64,000 bases of DNA from Paenibacillus turicensis (GCF_017873435.1 NZ_JAGGKG010000006.1:62001-126000); one strand, 5' to 3'; positions 19,323 through 26,962 are shown, counted from the stretch's first letter. Numbers and translations are program-made. Notes: generated by a model not told the origin, from the sequence alone.

Positions 19323-19913
19323 TTAATTTTCAGTCAGTCCAACTTTTACGTAAAGTTTGTAATTCAAAGTCTGAGCCGAACCCCATGCATTACCATGTTT
19401 TGCTTCAACCAAAATGTCTTCTGTACCTTTAGGATCAAGTTTGATTGTACCTGCTACAGATGATGGGGAAACACCGTCAACTTCGGCAGGCGACCAAATA
19501 GTTGTCCCATTTGATATCCCCTTAATGCCGAGGGCGATTTGAGATGATGTTGCACTCTTGCCTAAGCCTTTCCATTCTTGGTCCGTATGCATAGAGGGAT
19601 CAACTACCTTCACAGAAGTGCCTGGATCTGAAACTACGCCAAGCACCTGAAAATCAATTGGAGCATACGTGTCATTGATCACCGTTGCAGGAACGGATGT
19701 GAAAGGATCTGGAGAGTTAGGATTGATTGCAAAAGCAAGTCCTGTCGGTACGGTAACCACAATAGTTGTAACATCAGCGGTTCCCGAAACATCAATGGTC
19801 GATCCGCTTTCAGGATCAACTGTCTGGTCTGCCGCCGAAGCAACAGCTGAACTTAATAGCATCGCCATCAACATTGCACTTACTGTTAGCTTTTTAAATA
19901 CTGAATTCTTCAT
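19323..19913 (-). CDS. Secreted beta-domain protein, candidate fibre subunit
   Basis: 196 residues from an ATG with a near-perfect AGGAGG, suggesting high expression. Signal peptide of about 27 residues (LTVSAMLMAMLLSSAVASAA). The mature 168 residues are one predicted beta-sandwich: TTIVVTVPTGLAFAINPN, then TSVKVVD, IALGIKG, TIWSPAE, and the C-terminal YKLYVKVGLTEN. The same pattern is found in the last part of the neighbouring GLUG protein. No LPXTG or membrane anchor is present, so it is secreted or held by assembly. The abundance signal plus a larger homologue with an adhesive N-terminus resembles major and minor subunits of a surface filament. Family not recognised. Confidence 0.75.
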   Translation of the reverse strand: MKNSVFKKLTVSAMLMAMLLSSAVASAADQTVDPESGSTIDVSGTADVTTIVVTVPTGLAFAINPNSPDPFTSVPATVINDTYAPIDFQVLGVVSDPGTSVKVVDPSMHTDQEWKGLGKSATSSQIALGIKGISNGTTIWSPAEVDGVSPSSVAGTIKLDPKGTEDILVEAKHGNAWGSAQTLNYKLYVKVGLTEN

Positions 19914-19991
19914 CGATTCTGCCTCCTGTTTTATATTAGGTTCGTCTGGTCGCTTTGGACTTTCAGGATGAATCGAACCAAATAACCATTC

Positions 19992-20561
19992 TTACCCCTC
20001 CTTTGTTATACTTACTGCCTGAATGTCGACATCCGTTGCATTAACAATCCTATCCTCAAAAATACCGTTGTATCTAAGGATCAACTTTGTTGCACCTTCT
20101 GGTAATTCTCTGGATAGCTCAATTGTCTTAATAAATTGCTTAGGCTTTAAAATAGGTGATGTGTAAATAACCTCTCCTTCGTAAAAAACCTCTATATAGC
20201 AATCAATCGAGTTGTCCTCGTGGTTTTGAACCAACAAGTTCAAAGTCCTGCTACCTGATTTGATAGTCCCTGCTGAACTAACCTGAGTTTTAAATCTAGA
20301 TGCATCCTGTATTTTCTTTAGATACTCTCTAATTTGCTCATCTGACATATTCGGAAGTTCGCCATCAAGTACTTCACCTACACCTGGTCTTGCAACTGGA
20401 TCATTGCGATCCGCTGGGGCTATGGGATCAGAAGAACAACTTCGAAAAATCATCAATAAAATCGCTATGAGAATAACAACTCCAATGATTAAACTGATCC
20501 TCGTTTTCTTCTTTGATTTACTTTGATCTTGATCAGAATACTGTTCCTTATCATTGCTCAC
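19992..20561 (-). CDS. Single-pass membrane protein with extracellular Ig-like domain
   Basis: 189 residues from a GTG at 20561; GAAGGG lies 9 bases upstream, and the same GAAGGGATGATCA block precedes the start of the gene at 21397. A short basic cytoplasmic stretch is followed by one helix (ISLIIGVVILIAILLMIF) ending RSCSS, then about 145 extracellular residues. The last 90 form a probable beta domain (LNLLVQNHEDNSIDCYIEVF). The type II topology and the neighbouring secreted subunits suggest a role in the same surface structure. It has a structured leader shared with the next upstream gene. No family recognised. Confidence 0.65.
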   Translation of the reverse strand: MSNDKEQYSDQDQSKSKKKTRISLIIGVVILIAILLMIFRSCSSDPIAPADRNDPVARPGVGEVLDGELPNMSDEQIREYLKKIQDASRFKTQVSSAGTIKSGSRTLNLLVQNHEDNSIDCYIEVFYEGEVIYTSPILKPKQFIKTIELSRELPEGATKLILRYNGIFEDRIVNATDVDIQAVSITKEG

Positions 20562-20689
20562 CTTGATCATCCCTTCATATCTGTATTTGGTTCCCTCCAT
20601 CATCCTTTGTGTTTCAAGAGCAATCATCAATTACTATTGCAACTATTGATGAAGTGTTCTTTTAGAAGCTTCCTAAAAAGATCCCATAT

Positions 20690-20883
20690 ACAGTAAGGAG
20701 TGAGCTGCATATGGGCAAGTAAAAAGGATGATGAAGGGTTGGAAGTTGACTGTCGAACCAGTAACCAGCCCGCCAGTCAACTCCCACTTACAATAAATTT
20801 GATCAGCTATCCACTCCTAAAATTCATTCGAACTCGAGACTAGTTTCAAATTTTCCGTAAAGTATAAAAGTCGTCATACCCCC
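20690..20883 (-). promoter_or_regulatory. Structured leader element, copy 1
   Basis: Transcribed leftwards, it contains in order: GGGGTATGACG (20872-20882); AGTCT; a block of about 40 bases around 20784-20827 (ATGAATTT.AGGAGTGGATAGC, then TGATCAA.TTTAT.GTAAGTG); and a hairpin at 20691-20716 (CCCATATGCAG.../...CTG.ATATGGG). The same blocks in the same order recur at 21455-21661 upstream of the next operon, while the sequence between them differs. This pattern suggests a cis-acting RNA or operator module. Part of the block is also present in a short open frame in copy 2 but is broken by a stop here, so RNA or DNA function is more likely than a peptide. Confidence 0.6.
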
Positions 20884-20911
20884 CTATTAAGCATCCCTAA
20901 CAAAAGCTCAA

Positions 20912-20944
20912 AGAAAAATCCTCTCAGGAAACGAGAGGATTCTT
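20912..20944 (-). terminator. Rho-independent terminator
   Basis: AATCCTCTC (20917-20925) and GAGAGGATT (20933-20941) pair perfectly, with TTTTTC on the minus strand. It follows the gene pair 21397-20968 and separates it from leader copy 1. Confidence 0.85.
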
Positions 20945-20967
20945 CGTCAATATAAGCTCCATCTTCA

Positions 20968-21219
20968 CTATGAATAGATTGATTTCAAGATCAAAATAAG
21001 GAATGACTGAATAGCAACCGCTATGATACATATATCCAATATTACTTTACGCATTTTCTCCTTTCTCACGAATACTTCTGCAGCGCTTGGATCTAAACTA
21101 GCATAATTGTTCTTGTTCCATCTGAAACTCCTGTAGAACAATATTGTCAAAACTACAGAAGCGATCTCAATCAAGCCAAACACAATAAAAGAAGTCTGTT
21201 TATCTGATATATTACTCAT
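20968..21219 (-). CDS. Membrane protein, C-terminal part of a probably frameshifted gene
   Basis: 83 residues from an ATG that overlaps the stop of the preceding frame (ATGA). Two membrane segments are seen (SFIVFGLIEIASVVLTILFY and ICIIAVAIQSFLILILKSIY) around a charged loop. Reading upstream in this frame gives another hydrophobic stretch (LTIQSLGVFILLRF), which fuses smoothly to the 21212-21397 frame if one base of an eight-T run is skipped. It is therefore either a coupled separate gene or the second half of one protein of about 140 residues with four helices. Confidence 0.55.
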   Translation of the reverse strand: MSNISDKQTSFIVFGLIEIASVVLTILFYRSFRWNKNNYASLDPSAAEVFVRKEKMRKVILDICIIAVAIQSFLILILKSIYS

Positions 21220-21397
21220 AAAACGAAGTAATATGAAAACGCCTAGACTCTGAATAGTTAAAAAAAACTGTTAGAGCGTTAAACACATCTCGAAATCCAT
21301 AGCAGAAACTAATGATGCGATATCTTATTCTCCAAATCCGACTAAACTCATCATTAAGTTCTGAACCTTTTTGTACAACATTATCATTTTGCATCAT
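21212..21397 (-). CDS. N-terminal part of the same probably frameshifted membrane protein
   Basis: About 61 residues from the ATG at 21397, which has GAAGGG 9 bases upstream in the same arrangement as the gene at 20561. It begins MQNDNVVQKGSELND and continues to ISFCYGFRDVFNALTVFF, then reads into a polar end after an eight-T run (21260-21267). Skipping one T would continue into the membrane protein encoded at 20968-21219. Candidates are an indel, transcriptional slippage, or two coupled genes. Confidence 0.5.
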   Translation of the reverse strand: MMQNDNVVQKGSELNDEFSRIWRIRYRIISFCYGFRDVFNALTVFFNYSESRRFHITSFYE

Positions 21398-21454
21398 CCT
21401 GATCATCCCTTCACTTTTTATATTTTCAACCCTCCATTAACCTCAGTATCTAAG

Positions 21455-21661
21455 ACCCATATGCAGTTAAGGAGAACTGCATATGGGCAATGAAGGGAAG
21501 TGAACCTAAATATTGAACTGGGTAGGTATTCGACATTCGGGTTCCACTTACTATAAAATTGATCAGCTATCCACTCCTGAAATTCATGGACTCTCAGACT
21601 AAAATTCATTTTTATCCATGAAAGAAATGACTAAAATGAAAATAAATAAATGCGTCATACC
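21455..21661 (-). promoter_or_regulatory. Structured leader element, copy 2
   Basis: Second copy of the module described at 20690-20883: GGGGTATGACG (21652-21662), AGTCT, ATGAATTTCAGGAGTGGATAG with TGATCAATTTTATAGTAAGTG (21544-21590), and a perfect hairpin CCCATATGCAGTT/AACTGCATATGGG (21456-21487) whose minus-strand loop is CTCCTT, an anti-Shine-Dalgarno-like sequence. It lies 60 bases before the start of the gene at 21397. The hairpin is not followed by a T run, so it is not a simple terminator. Confidence 0.6.
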
Positions 21662-21904
21662 CCGAAGGGTGAGATGCACTTGAAGATACGGCAATTAATG
21701 TGTGTTAATGAGTATACTCGGTTGCATTCCATTGAAACATACTCGCCAGAAATAAACATAATACAAGAATTGTCGCCTCATTGTGATTTGCGTGGGAAAT
21801 CATCTACTCTTTAATGAACCCATATTCCTGGTACAAGGCAGAAGAACGGTTATAAAATGTACACCAAAGAATATAAAACTCCGAAATTATGCTAAGTCTG
21901 CTTA
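21662..21904. other. Gene-free stretch upstream of leader copy 2
   Basis: AT-rich sequence with no convincing gene. It presumably holds the promoter for the leader copy 2 transcript and the end of the 21905 operon. ATATAAAACTCCG at about 21869 resembles the ATATAAAACACTC motif near 1051. I see no clear terminator for the 21905 gene. Confidence 0.4.
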
Positions 21905-22594
21905 CTAGAAGCTAAACCTTGACCTGTGTTGTTCGTGATAAGTATCTTTTACCTCTCTGCCGCTGAGTATAGCTCGGAAGAAATCAACCGGATCATAAAA
22001 CAAAGTGGTCGTCACTTTACAGGATCTTGTTTTTGCAACTGGAGGAAGCAATAGTTTCACTTGAGCAAAAGCAAGTTCCCATTTATCCGGCTTTACAACC
22101 GCTATGAGCAGGCGATTGAAAGGATTGCCACTCTGGAGACAGTATCTTGCTATTGAGGTAATTGATCGTAGCTTGTCACCTGAAGTGCTATCAGAAGACA
22201 AGTTAACCGCATATACCCCGATGCCTCCGAGGAAATGTTCTCCTGAAAAGAATTTGAATTCGCGTGACCAATCGCATGTTCCTGGGGAACGGTAAGAAGT
22301 GTCGAAATATAAGCAGTTTACAGCCGATACCGCGTTGACTATATTGCAATCCCCATAATCGAATTGGCTGACTGCTGACTTCCTCTCCACTATTCCTGCA
22401 AAGCTCTCATCAATATATGGACGAAAGGCTGTTATTGAAACAGAATATGCAAGCCTTACCCAGTTCTCATCTCGATATGGAGATGCCGCTAACTCACTCA
22501 TTTCATCAATTGTCATTTGCTCAAGATCGGTTTTGAGGAAATGAACAGAAGTATCAGCAGGTAATTTGTATAGGGGAATAGCCTTTAAGTACAT
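21905..22594 (-). CDS. Hypothetical protein, last gene of the regulator operon
   Basis: 229 residues from the ATG at 22594, with AAGGAGGGG 7-8 bases upstream; earlier starts overlap the preceding gene. Soluble, with Trp and Cys scattered (CNIVNAVSAVNCLYF, GTCDWSREFKFF) and no membrane segment. I do not recognise a fold. It follows the HTH gene by 4 bases and is clearly co-expressed with it. Confidence 0.6.
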   Translation of the reverse strand: MYLKAIPLYKLPADTSVHFLKTDLEQMTIDEMSELAASPYRDENWVRLAYSVSITAFRPYIDESFAGIVERKSAVSQFDYGDCNIVNAVSAVNCLYFDTSYRSPGTCDWSREFKFFSGEHFLGGIGVYAVNLSSDSTSGDKLRSITSIARYCLQSGNPFNRLLIAVVKPDKWELAFAQVKLLLPPVAKTRSCKVTTTLFYDPVDFFRAILSGREVKDTYHEQHRSRFSF

Positions 22595-22598
22595 GTGC

Positions 22599-23429
22599 TT
22601 ACCCCTCCTTGGAAGCCAACTCAAGCCCTGAACCGGCATCATGGAATATGTGTTGTCTCCGTACCTCATCGAGTGCTTTCTCGACTTGATATTTATTACT
22701 TATATGTTCACCAATGTCCGTCATACTGAATTCTCCATTAAATAACTTCAATAGAGCTTCGCGTTCAATAGCTACTTTCTCGCGACTATGGTGCCCATTC
22801 TCAAAATACGACTGAAGAACTTTATCATCGCTTACGCCTTCAATCATTTTCTTAGAATTATCCGAAATGAGATAGAGAATATGAGCCAATTTCTCTTGAT
22901 CACACTCCTCAATCGTGTTTTTCATTCCATGTTCTGTTAAAACATTTAAAAAACGAATCTCAGAACTGCACTCCTCTAGGGAACTGAACATTCGATACTT
23001 GGGTTCGGGCAAATACTTTGCCGCTTCCGGCAAGAAAAACCCCTTTGCTGATTCGTTTAATATCCCTGACCTGAATACTCTTAACGCCTCCGATACCTTA
23101 TCTTGAAGTATCATGTCGATGGTCTCTTTACCGACAAGTGACTCCAGCTGCCGCGAAACCCGTGATACCATAACATCAATTGAATTACGAGATGTTCCGA
23201 AGTGGGTCGCTGTTTCCTGATAATCATATTTGGATCGAAGGAAGAAGGAGAATTTCTCCTTTACCCTCGGTCTTTTAATGTAATTCATCTGCTTTACAAA
23301 GTTCACGATCTCCATCAGAGCATCCAATTTACTTTGTTGAATTTGCGTTGTATCTGAGAAGGGTTCGCTCTCTGGCAGTTTATTTTTAACTGTAATAATT
23401 GCATTCTCCAGCTTCTTCGGGAAGATCAC
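22599..23429 (-). CDS. Helix-turn-helix protein, larger of two paralogues
   Basis: 276 residues from a GTG that overlaps the preceding stop (GTGA). Residues about 35-110 contain a sigma-region-4/HTH-like element (YQETATHFGTSRNSIDVMVS, then RQLESLVGKETIDMIL) that matches the neighbouring 141-residue protein in order and spacing. The remaining 160 residues include a second helical region (LFNGEFSMTDIGEHISNKYQ) that may be another HTH. It probably controls transcription of element genes, perhaps as a heteromer with its paralogue. It sits next to the repeat array at 24.5 kb, a possible target. Confidence 0.65.
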   Translation of the reverse strand: MIFPKKLENAIITVKNKLPESEPFSDTTQIQQSKLDALMEIVNFVKQMNYIKRPRVKEKFSFFLRSKYDYQETATHFGTSRNSIDVMVSRVSRQLESLVGKETIDMILQDKVSEALRVFRSGILNESAKGFFLPEAAKYLPEPKYRMFSSLEECSSEIRFLNVLTEHGMKNTIEECDQEKLAHILYLISDNSKKMIEGVSDDKVLQSYFENGHHSREKVAIEREALLKLFNGEFSMTDIGEHISNKYQVEKALDEVRRQHIFHDAGSGLELASKEG

Positions 23430-23851
23430 ATAAACACGTCCTTTCTCTCCTTGGCATTTTGTATAAATTGATCCATTATGGCTATGAGCTCGTCTGCAGA
23501 AGAAGTAGAAACAATTGAAGCAATAGTCTGATCACCAACCAAAACTCTGAGTTTGTTATCAAAGTAAATGATCTTGGATCGTAATGAGTCAGTCGTTATG
23601 CCGTACTTCGCTGCCTGTTTTGAAGAATTTTTGCCTGTGCTTTTGTTTATCCACATCTCGTACCTTAGTTTTGACTTCTCACTTAGATTGCTAAGTTCTC
23701 CTAATAAAAGAACAATGTGATTAATAGTGTCCAATTTCATATGCTCTAACATCTTATCCGCATCATTCAATTCTTTTGACTTTAGTCTTTTCTGGATTGT
23801 TGAAACAGCTTCAGTTATCTGCCACCACAACATTTTCTTTGGCTGATCCAT
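23426..23851 (-). CDS. Helix-turn-helix protein, smaller paralogue
   Basis: 141 residues; the ATG has AAAGGA upstream. Residues about 45-125 align with the larger neighbour: a helix (DTINHIVLLLGEL), then SKQAAKYGITTDSLRSKI as the HTH, then KLRVLVGDQTIASIV. First gene of a three-gene, overlapping operon and the closest gene to the 1.1 kb repeat-bearing stretch. Likely a DNA-binding regulator or replication/partition accessory; I cannot choose between these. Confidence 0.65.
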   Translation of the reverse strand: MDQPKKMLWWQITEAVSTIQKRLKSKELNDADKMLEHMKLDTINHIVLLLGELSNLSEKSKLRYEMWINKSTGKNSSKQAAKYGITTDSLRSKIIYFDNKLRVLVGDQTIASIVSTSSADELIAIMDQFIQNAKERKDVFM

Positions 23852-24507
23852 TCGATCAATTCCTTTCTTTATGTGATGATGTTGCCTGGCTCTCGACTAA
23901 CTCGACATGAAACGACATAATCAGAACCTCTTTCGTTAATTCCATACCGACTTACTTAATTTACCCGCATATGGGGCTGACGTAAGTCCTCTGATTTTCT
24001 TTTGTAACGAAAAACCCTAGAGCCTGAGAGGAAAATCAGAGCTTAACTGAACACACAAACTGAATTTAAGTCAGTTTTGAGAAAGTGAGCTTGTAAGTAC
24101 TGTAATTTTGCTTCATTTTCAACTCCTGAATTTGATCCCATCTCGTGAGCAAACGGAATTTTCTCAACTGATTATTTTTCTTGCTGTATACGGTTCAAAT
24201 GAAAGCAAATAAAGTCATAGAGGGGTAGAGGGATAAAATTTGAACTGGCGAGAAATCAACAGTGTTCCGAGGGGTTGGTAGGTATAATTTCCCAGAATGA
24301 TAAGGTATAACTCAGAATGATATTTTATTTCGACCTACCTAATATACCGATCAGATAGAAACAAACTAAATCCTCGATTATAAACATAATCTAGGGAACG
24401 AGTAGTCTAAACAGATATTAGAACTGGTATTTGATGTGAAAGCAAAATTAAATCCACTCATCACTTCATATCCGTTTCTCACCTATCTTTTAGACTGCTC
24501 CTATCTA

Positions 24508-24712
24508 TTATAAAATTGTATTCGGCTGAATATATTCGCTCGACACTTTATAAGGCTTCTGTTCGTTCCTTCTGAATCCACTTCGCTTTTTATAAAATTT
24601 CTGTTCGCTGTTCTAAATCCCGTTCGCTTATTTATTCAATTTCTGTTCGGTTGGATAACCAAACTTCACTGTTTATGAAAAGTGGATTCGCTCTTCTAAA
24701 CTAACTCAGTTA
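24508..24712. repeat. Iteron-like array: 42-bp degenerate tandem repeats with 21-bp half-units
   Basis: Units start with T-T-T-A-T at 24547, 24589, 24631 and 24672 (spacings 42, 42 and 41), with a weaker first unit at 24508. The best unit is TTTATAAAATTTCTGTTCGC followed by TGTTCTAAATCCCGTTCGCT. TTCG-type boxes fall at 24562, 24582, 24604, 24623, 24646, (24665) and 24688, about two helical turns apart, so a protein binding them would sit on one face of the DNA. A matching single unit occurs near 1030. Confidence 0.7.
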
Positions 24713-24859
24713 TTTCTCAGGAACTCACTTCAAATACCCCGTTCTTAATCTAATCTTAAAAATCTAAGTTTCAATTAGGAAGCACGAAAAATCCTTCGTG
24801 GCGATGCATTAAAGTCCAGAATTTCCGATAAAGTTCGGTCAATACCCCTGAGGGCATAA

Positions 24860-24894
24860 AAATAGCGAGATCTCTGTATACGAGTCTCGCTAAA
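24860..24894 (-). terminator. Rho-independent terminator of the 27.4-24.97 kb operon
   Basis: TAGCGAGA (24863-24870) and TCTCGCTA (24885-24892) pair, with TTTTTATG on the minus strand. It lies about 80 bases past the HNH gene stop. Confidence 0.75.
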
Positions 24895-24971
24895 CTATTG
24901 TGCTATTGAACAATTTCTTACCATATTTCAACTACACCACCAGTTTCTCAATAAACTTAAGACTACGCTTA

Positions 24972-25700
24972 TTACAAATTGTGCCTATTCATATAAACCA
25001 GAATCTTTTCTTTCAAAACTCTCCTCATTATCGTTTTGTGCTCCGTATTCTCATCCAAAGTAACTATCTCTAAATTTTCTGGTCTGTTGTCATCAGGGTT
25101 AAGATTTCTGTGGTTAATATCATGAGTTCTTTCACTCACTCCATCTATTGCTAAATCTATAGCTTTTTGACCGAAAAACATTGCTGTAATTATTTGATGG
25201 CTTTTCAGGTACATCACATTTGTTCTCAACTCGTTCTTTGGGTATTTCACTGCATTACAATTTTTATCACTTGCGGGATGAGCATTTTGTCTCAACCAAT
25301 CTCCAGAAGTATTTACGAAATTTCGACCATAATATACTAACTTTGCTACGCCTGTTTCATATTTGACTAAATAAATTCTCCCTCTAATGACTTCTAACCT
25401 ACATTCTCTATTATTGTAATGAGCAGCTTCACCTGTACAACGATGAACTATATGGGAATACTCCTCGAAAGTTGAATGATAAACACCTTTAACAAGCTTC
25501 CTTTTGCTTTTACGCAAACTTGCTAGTGCAATTTGCTTATCAGTGTAATCATCTTTGATCTGAATATCGGTGCAATCTTCATCTCCAAACGCTTCCCATT
25601 TACGCCAGTGTTTATCTATCTCCCAATCTTCTAAACCAATGACAACATCTCCAACAATTGCTCTACCTTTAATTATTTTGGGGATAGTTAGAGATTTCAT
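24972..25700 (-). CDS. HNH endonuclease-like protein
   Basis: 242 residues; the ATG has GGAGGG upstream. The C-terminal part reads HDINHRNLNPDDNRPENL then EIVT and NTEHK, the usual H-N-H zinc-beta-beta-alpha nuclease core of phage-type HNH proteins (about residues 200-228). The N-terminal 190 residues may be DNA-binding (repeated aromatic and basic patches, RSKRKLVKGVY). Such free-standing enzymes are often homing or mobile nucleases. There is no adjacent intron or restriction partner, so the role is open. Confidence 0.75.
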   Translation of the reverse strand: MKSLTIPKIIKGRAIVGDVVIGLEDWEIDKHWRKWEAFGDEDCTDIQIKDDYTDKQIALASLRKSKRKLVKGVYHSTFEEYSHIVHRCTGEAAHYNNRECRLEVIRGRIYLVKYETGVAKLVYYGRNFVNTSGDWLRQNAHPASDKNCNAVKYPKNELRTNVMYLKSHQIITAMFFGQKAIDLAIDGVSERTHDINHRNLNPDDNRPENLEIVTLDENTEHKTIMRRVLKEKILVYMNRHNL

Positions 25701-25734
25701 ATTATCGCCCTCCTAGATTATGAGCCAATTAGCG

Positions 25735-26400
25735 TCAAGACAATCCAACAGCATCAGCTGCCTTTTTATTTGTAATGATATACCCCACTAAATCCCTTAA
25801 ACTGTGTTCCTCTAAGTAGAAGATGACTTTTTGAATCATACTTGGGTTGGTAGACGACTTGAAGCACTCTTTATCTTGCGATACTAGAGGCAGTTTACTG
25901 AAATCGTTGAATTCTTCAATCAACCTCCCAAGATAGTCAATATCTTTTGATCTACCTGTTCTTAAAGCAACTTCTATAACTAAGTGCAACCACTTCTTCT
26001 TATGGTTATAGATCTCGATTTCAACCAAATTAAATACAGCTTTGATTACTTCGTAATCAGTGTCTAACGATTCAAGCCAGTTGTCATTATCAGAAAAGTT
26101 CTTTACCTTAAGAATCGCTTCTGAAACCCCGCCTTTACGACCGGCTTTAAATTCATCAACAGTCAGAATCGGAACCTCCTTACTGCTAATAGCCATTTTT
26201 GTATTTCTCTCAACACCATATCCAAATGCGCCTACTTTTATGGGCTGATCCAAATATCCATCAACCGTTTTAACAAAACCTTCGCTTATTCCTAAACTTT
26301 CAAAGCGACTGTAATGGGCTACAGGTTTCTTCCTAGGTACAACCCTTACTCCAGCATCTCCAATCCGCTCTTCTGTCGGATTCACACTAAAAGTTATCAC
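25735..26400 (-). CDS. Hypothetical protein of the recombinase-like operon
   Basis: About 221 residues; a GTG at 26400 with AAGGAG 10 bases upstream is the best start, within the end of the preceding gene. Soluble and mixed-charge, with a helical second half (LVEIEIYNHKKKWLHLVIEV) and no motif I recognise. Overlap with the dead-recombinase gene shows tight co-expression. Confidence 0.55.
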   Translation of the reverse strand: MITFSVNPTEERIGDAGVRVVPRKKPVAHYSRFESLGISEGFVKTVDGYLDQPIKVGAFGYGVERNTKMAISSKEVPILTVDEFKAGRKGGVSEAILKVKNFSDNDNWLESLDTDYEVIKAVFNLVEIEIYNHKKKWLHLVIEVALRTGRSKDIDYLGRLIEEFNDFSKLPLVSQDKECFKSSTNPSMIQKVIFYLEEHSLRDLVGYIITNKKAADAVGLS

Positions 26401-26422
26401 CTCCAACTCTCTCCTTTCCAAA

Positions 26423-26947
26423 TTAAAACCTAAATTCAAAAACAATAATCAAATCTCGAAATGTATTAACACTAATTTGTAACTTCTTTGCTGCTTCCAG
26501 CCTGTTATATTCCTTATTCCGATATCCCTTATATACTTCAAGGAAGTTGGGAGGGTAAGGTTGCACAGGTCTGCCTTTTCGCTTCTTCTTTTCCCGAATT
26601 TGTTCCTTTTCTTTTATGAAAGTATCTATTAACGTGAGGATCTTAAGTCCTTCATCCGAAAGGACACCTGTACTGACTGAGTTCAGAAGATGTAGTTCAG
26701 TACCTATATCACGCAAAGTCGCCATTAATGAACGTATTTCGGCTACGGTATCTGCCAGTTCACTCAACCCTCGAACAACAACCTCATCACCACTGACTAA
26801 CTTTTCGAGCATTACTTCAAGCGAATTGTTCAAAGTAACACCGAATTCGTTAGCCAAATCAATAAATACTTCATCTGCCTGAGCTTGCTGCTCAAATTCT
26901 TCGATTTCCTGCTTGCGTTGACAGCGGATATAGGCAAGTCGTGCCAT
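26423..26947 (-). CDS. Serine-recombinase-fold protein lacking catalytic residues
   Basis: 174 residues; the ATG has GAGGGG upstream. The whole length follows the resolvase/invertase pattern: LAYIRCQRKQEIEEFEQQ at the start, GDEVVVRGLSELADTVAEI about 53-71, LRDIGTELHLLNS, and a C-terminal HTH (GRPVQPYPPNF, then RLEAAKKLQISVNTFRDLI). The catalytic Ser of YIRVS is Gln here (YIRCQ), and the Arg residues of the DRLGRS motif are replaced (SELADT). It should fold and bind DNA but cannot cleave it. A regulatory or origin-binding role is likely (inference). Confidence 0.8.
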   Translation of the reverse strand: MARLAYIRCQRKQEIEEFEQQAQADEVFIDLANEFGVTLNNSLEVMLEKLVSGDEVVVRGLSELADTVAEIRSLMATLRDIGTELHLLNSVSTGVLSDEGLKILTLIDTFIKEKEQIREKKKRKGRPVQPYPPNFLEVYKGYRNKEYNRLEAAKKLQISVNTFRDLIIVFEFRF

Positions 26948-26962
26948 ATTTTTACCCCTCTC

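Larger units (their letters stand above)
23852..24971. other. 1.1 kb gene-free control region with repeats
   Basis: No open frame with a ribosome site. It holds an imperfect direct repeat at about 24291-24335 (AGGTATAA, then CAGAATGATA, twice), the 42-bp tandem array at 24508-24712 and a terminator near 24863. AT-rich blocks (TATTATAAAATTG, TTTTTATAAAATTT) alternate with TTCG boxes. The position between two operons and the repeat content resemble a replication, partition or transfer origin. Confidence 0.55.

Noticed and set aside
21418..21609. 63-codon gene inside leader copy 2
   Set aside because: No ribosome site; the matching frame in copy 1 is interrupted by a stop; conservation is in blocks that include a palindrome.
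24508..24712. CRISPR array
   Set aside because: Repeats are degenerate, directly adjacent with no unique spacers of constant length, and no cas gene is near.
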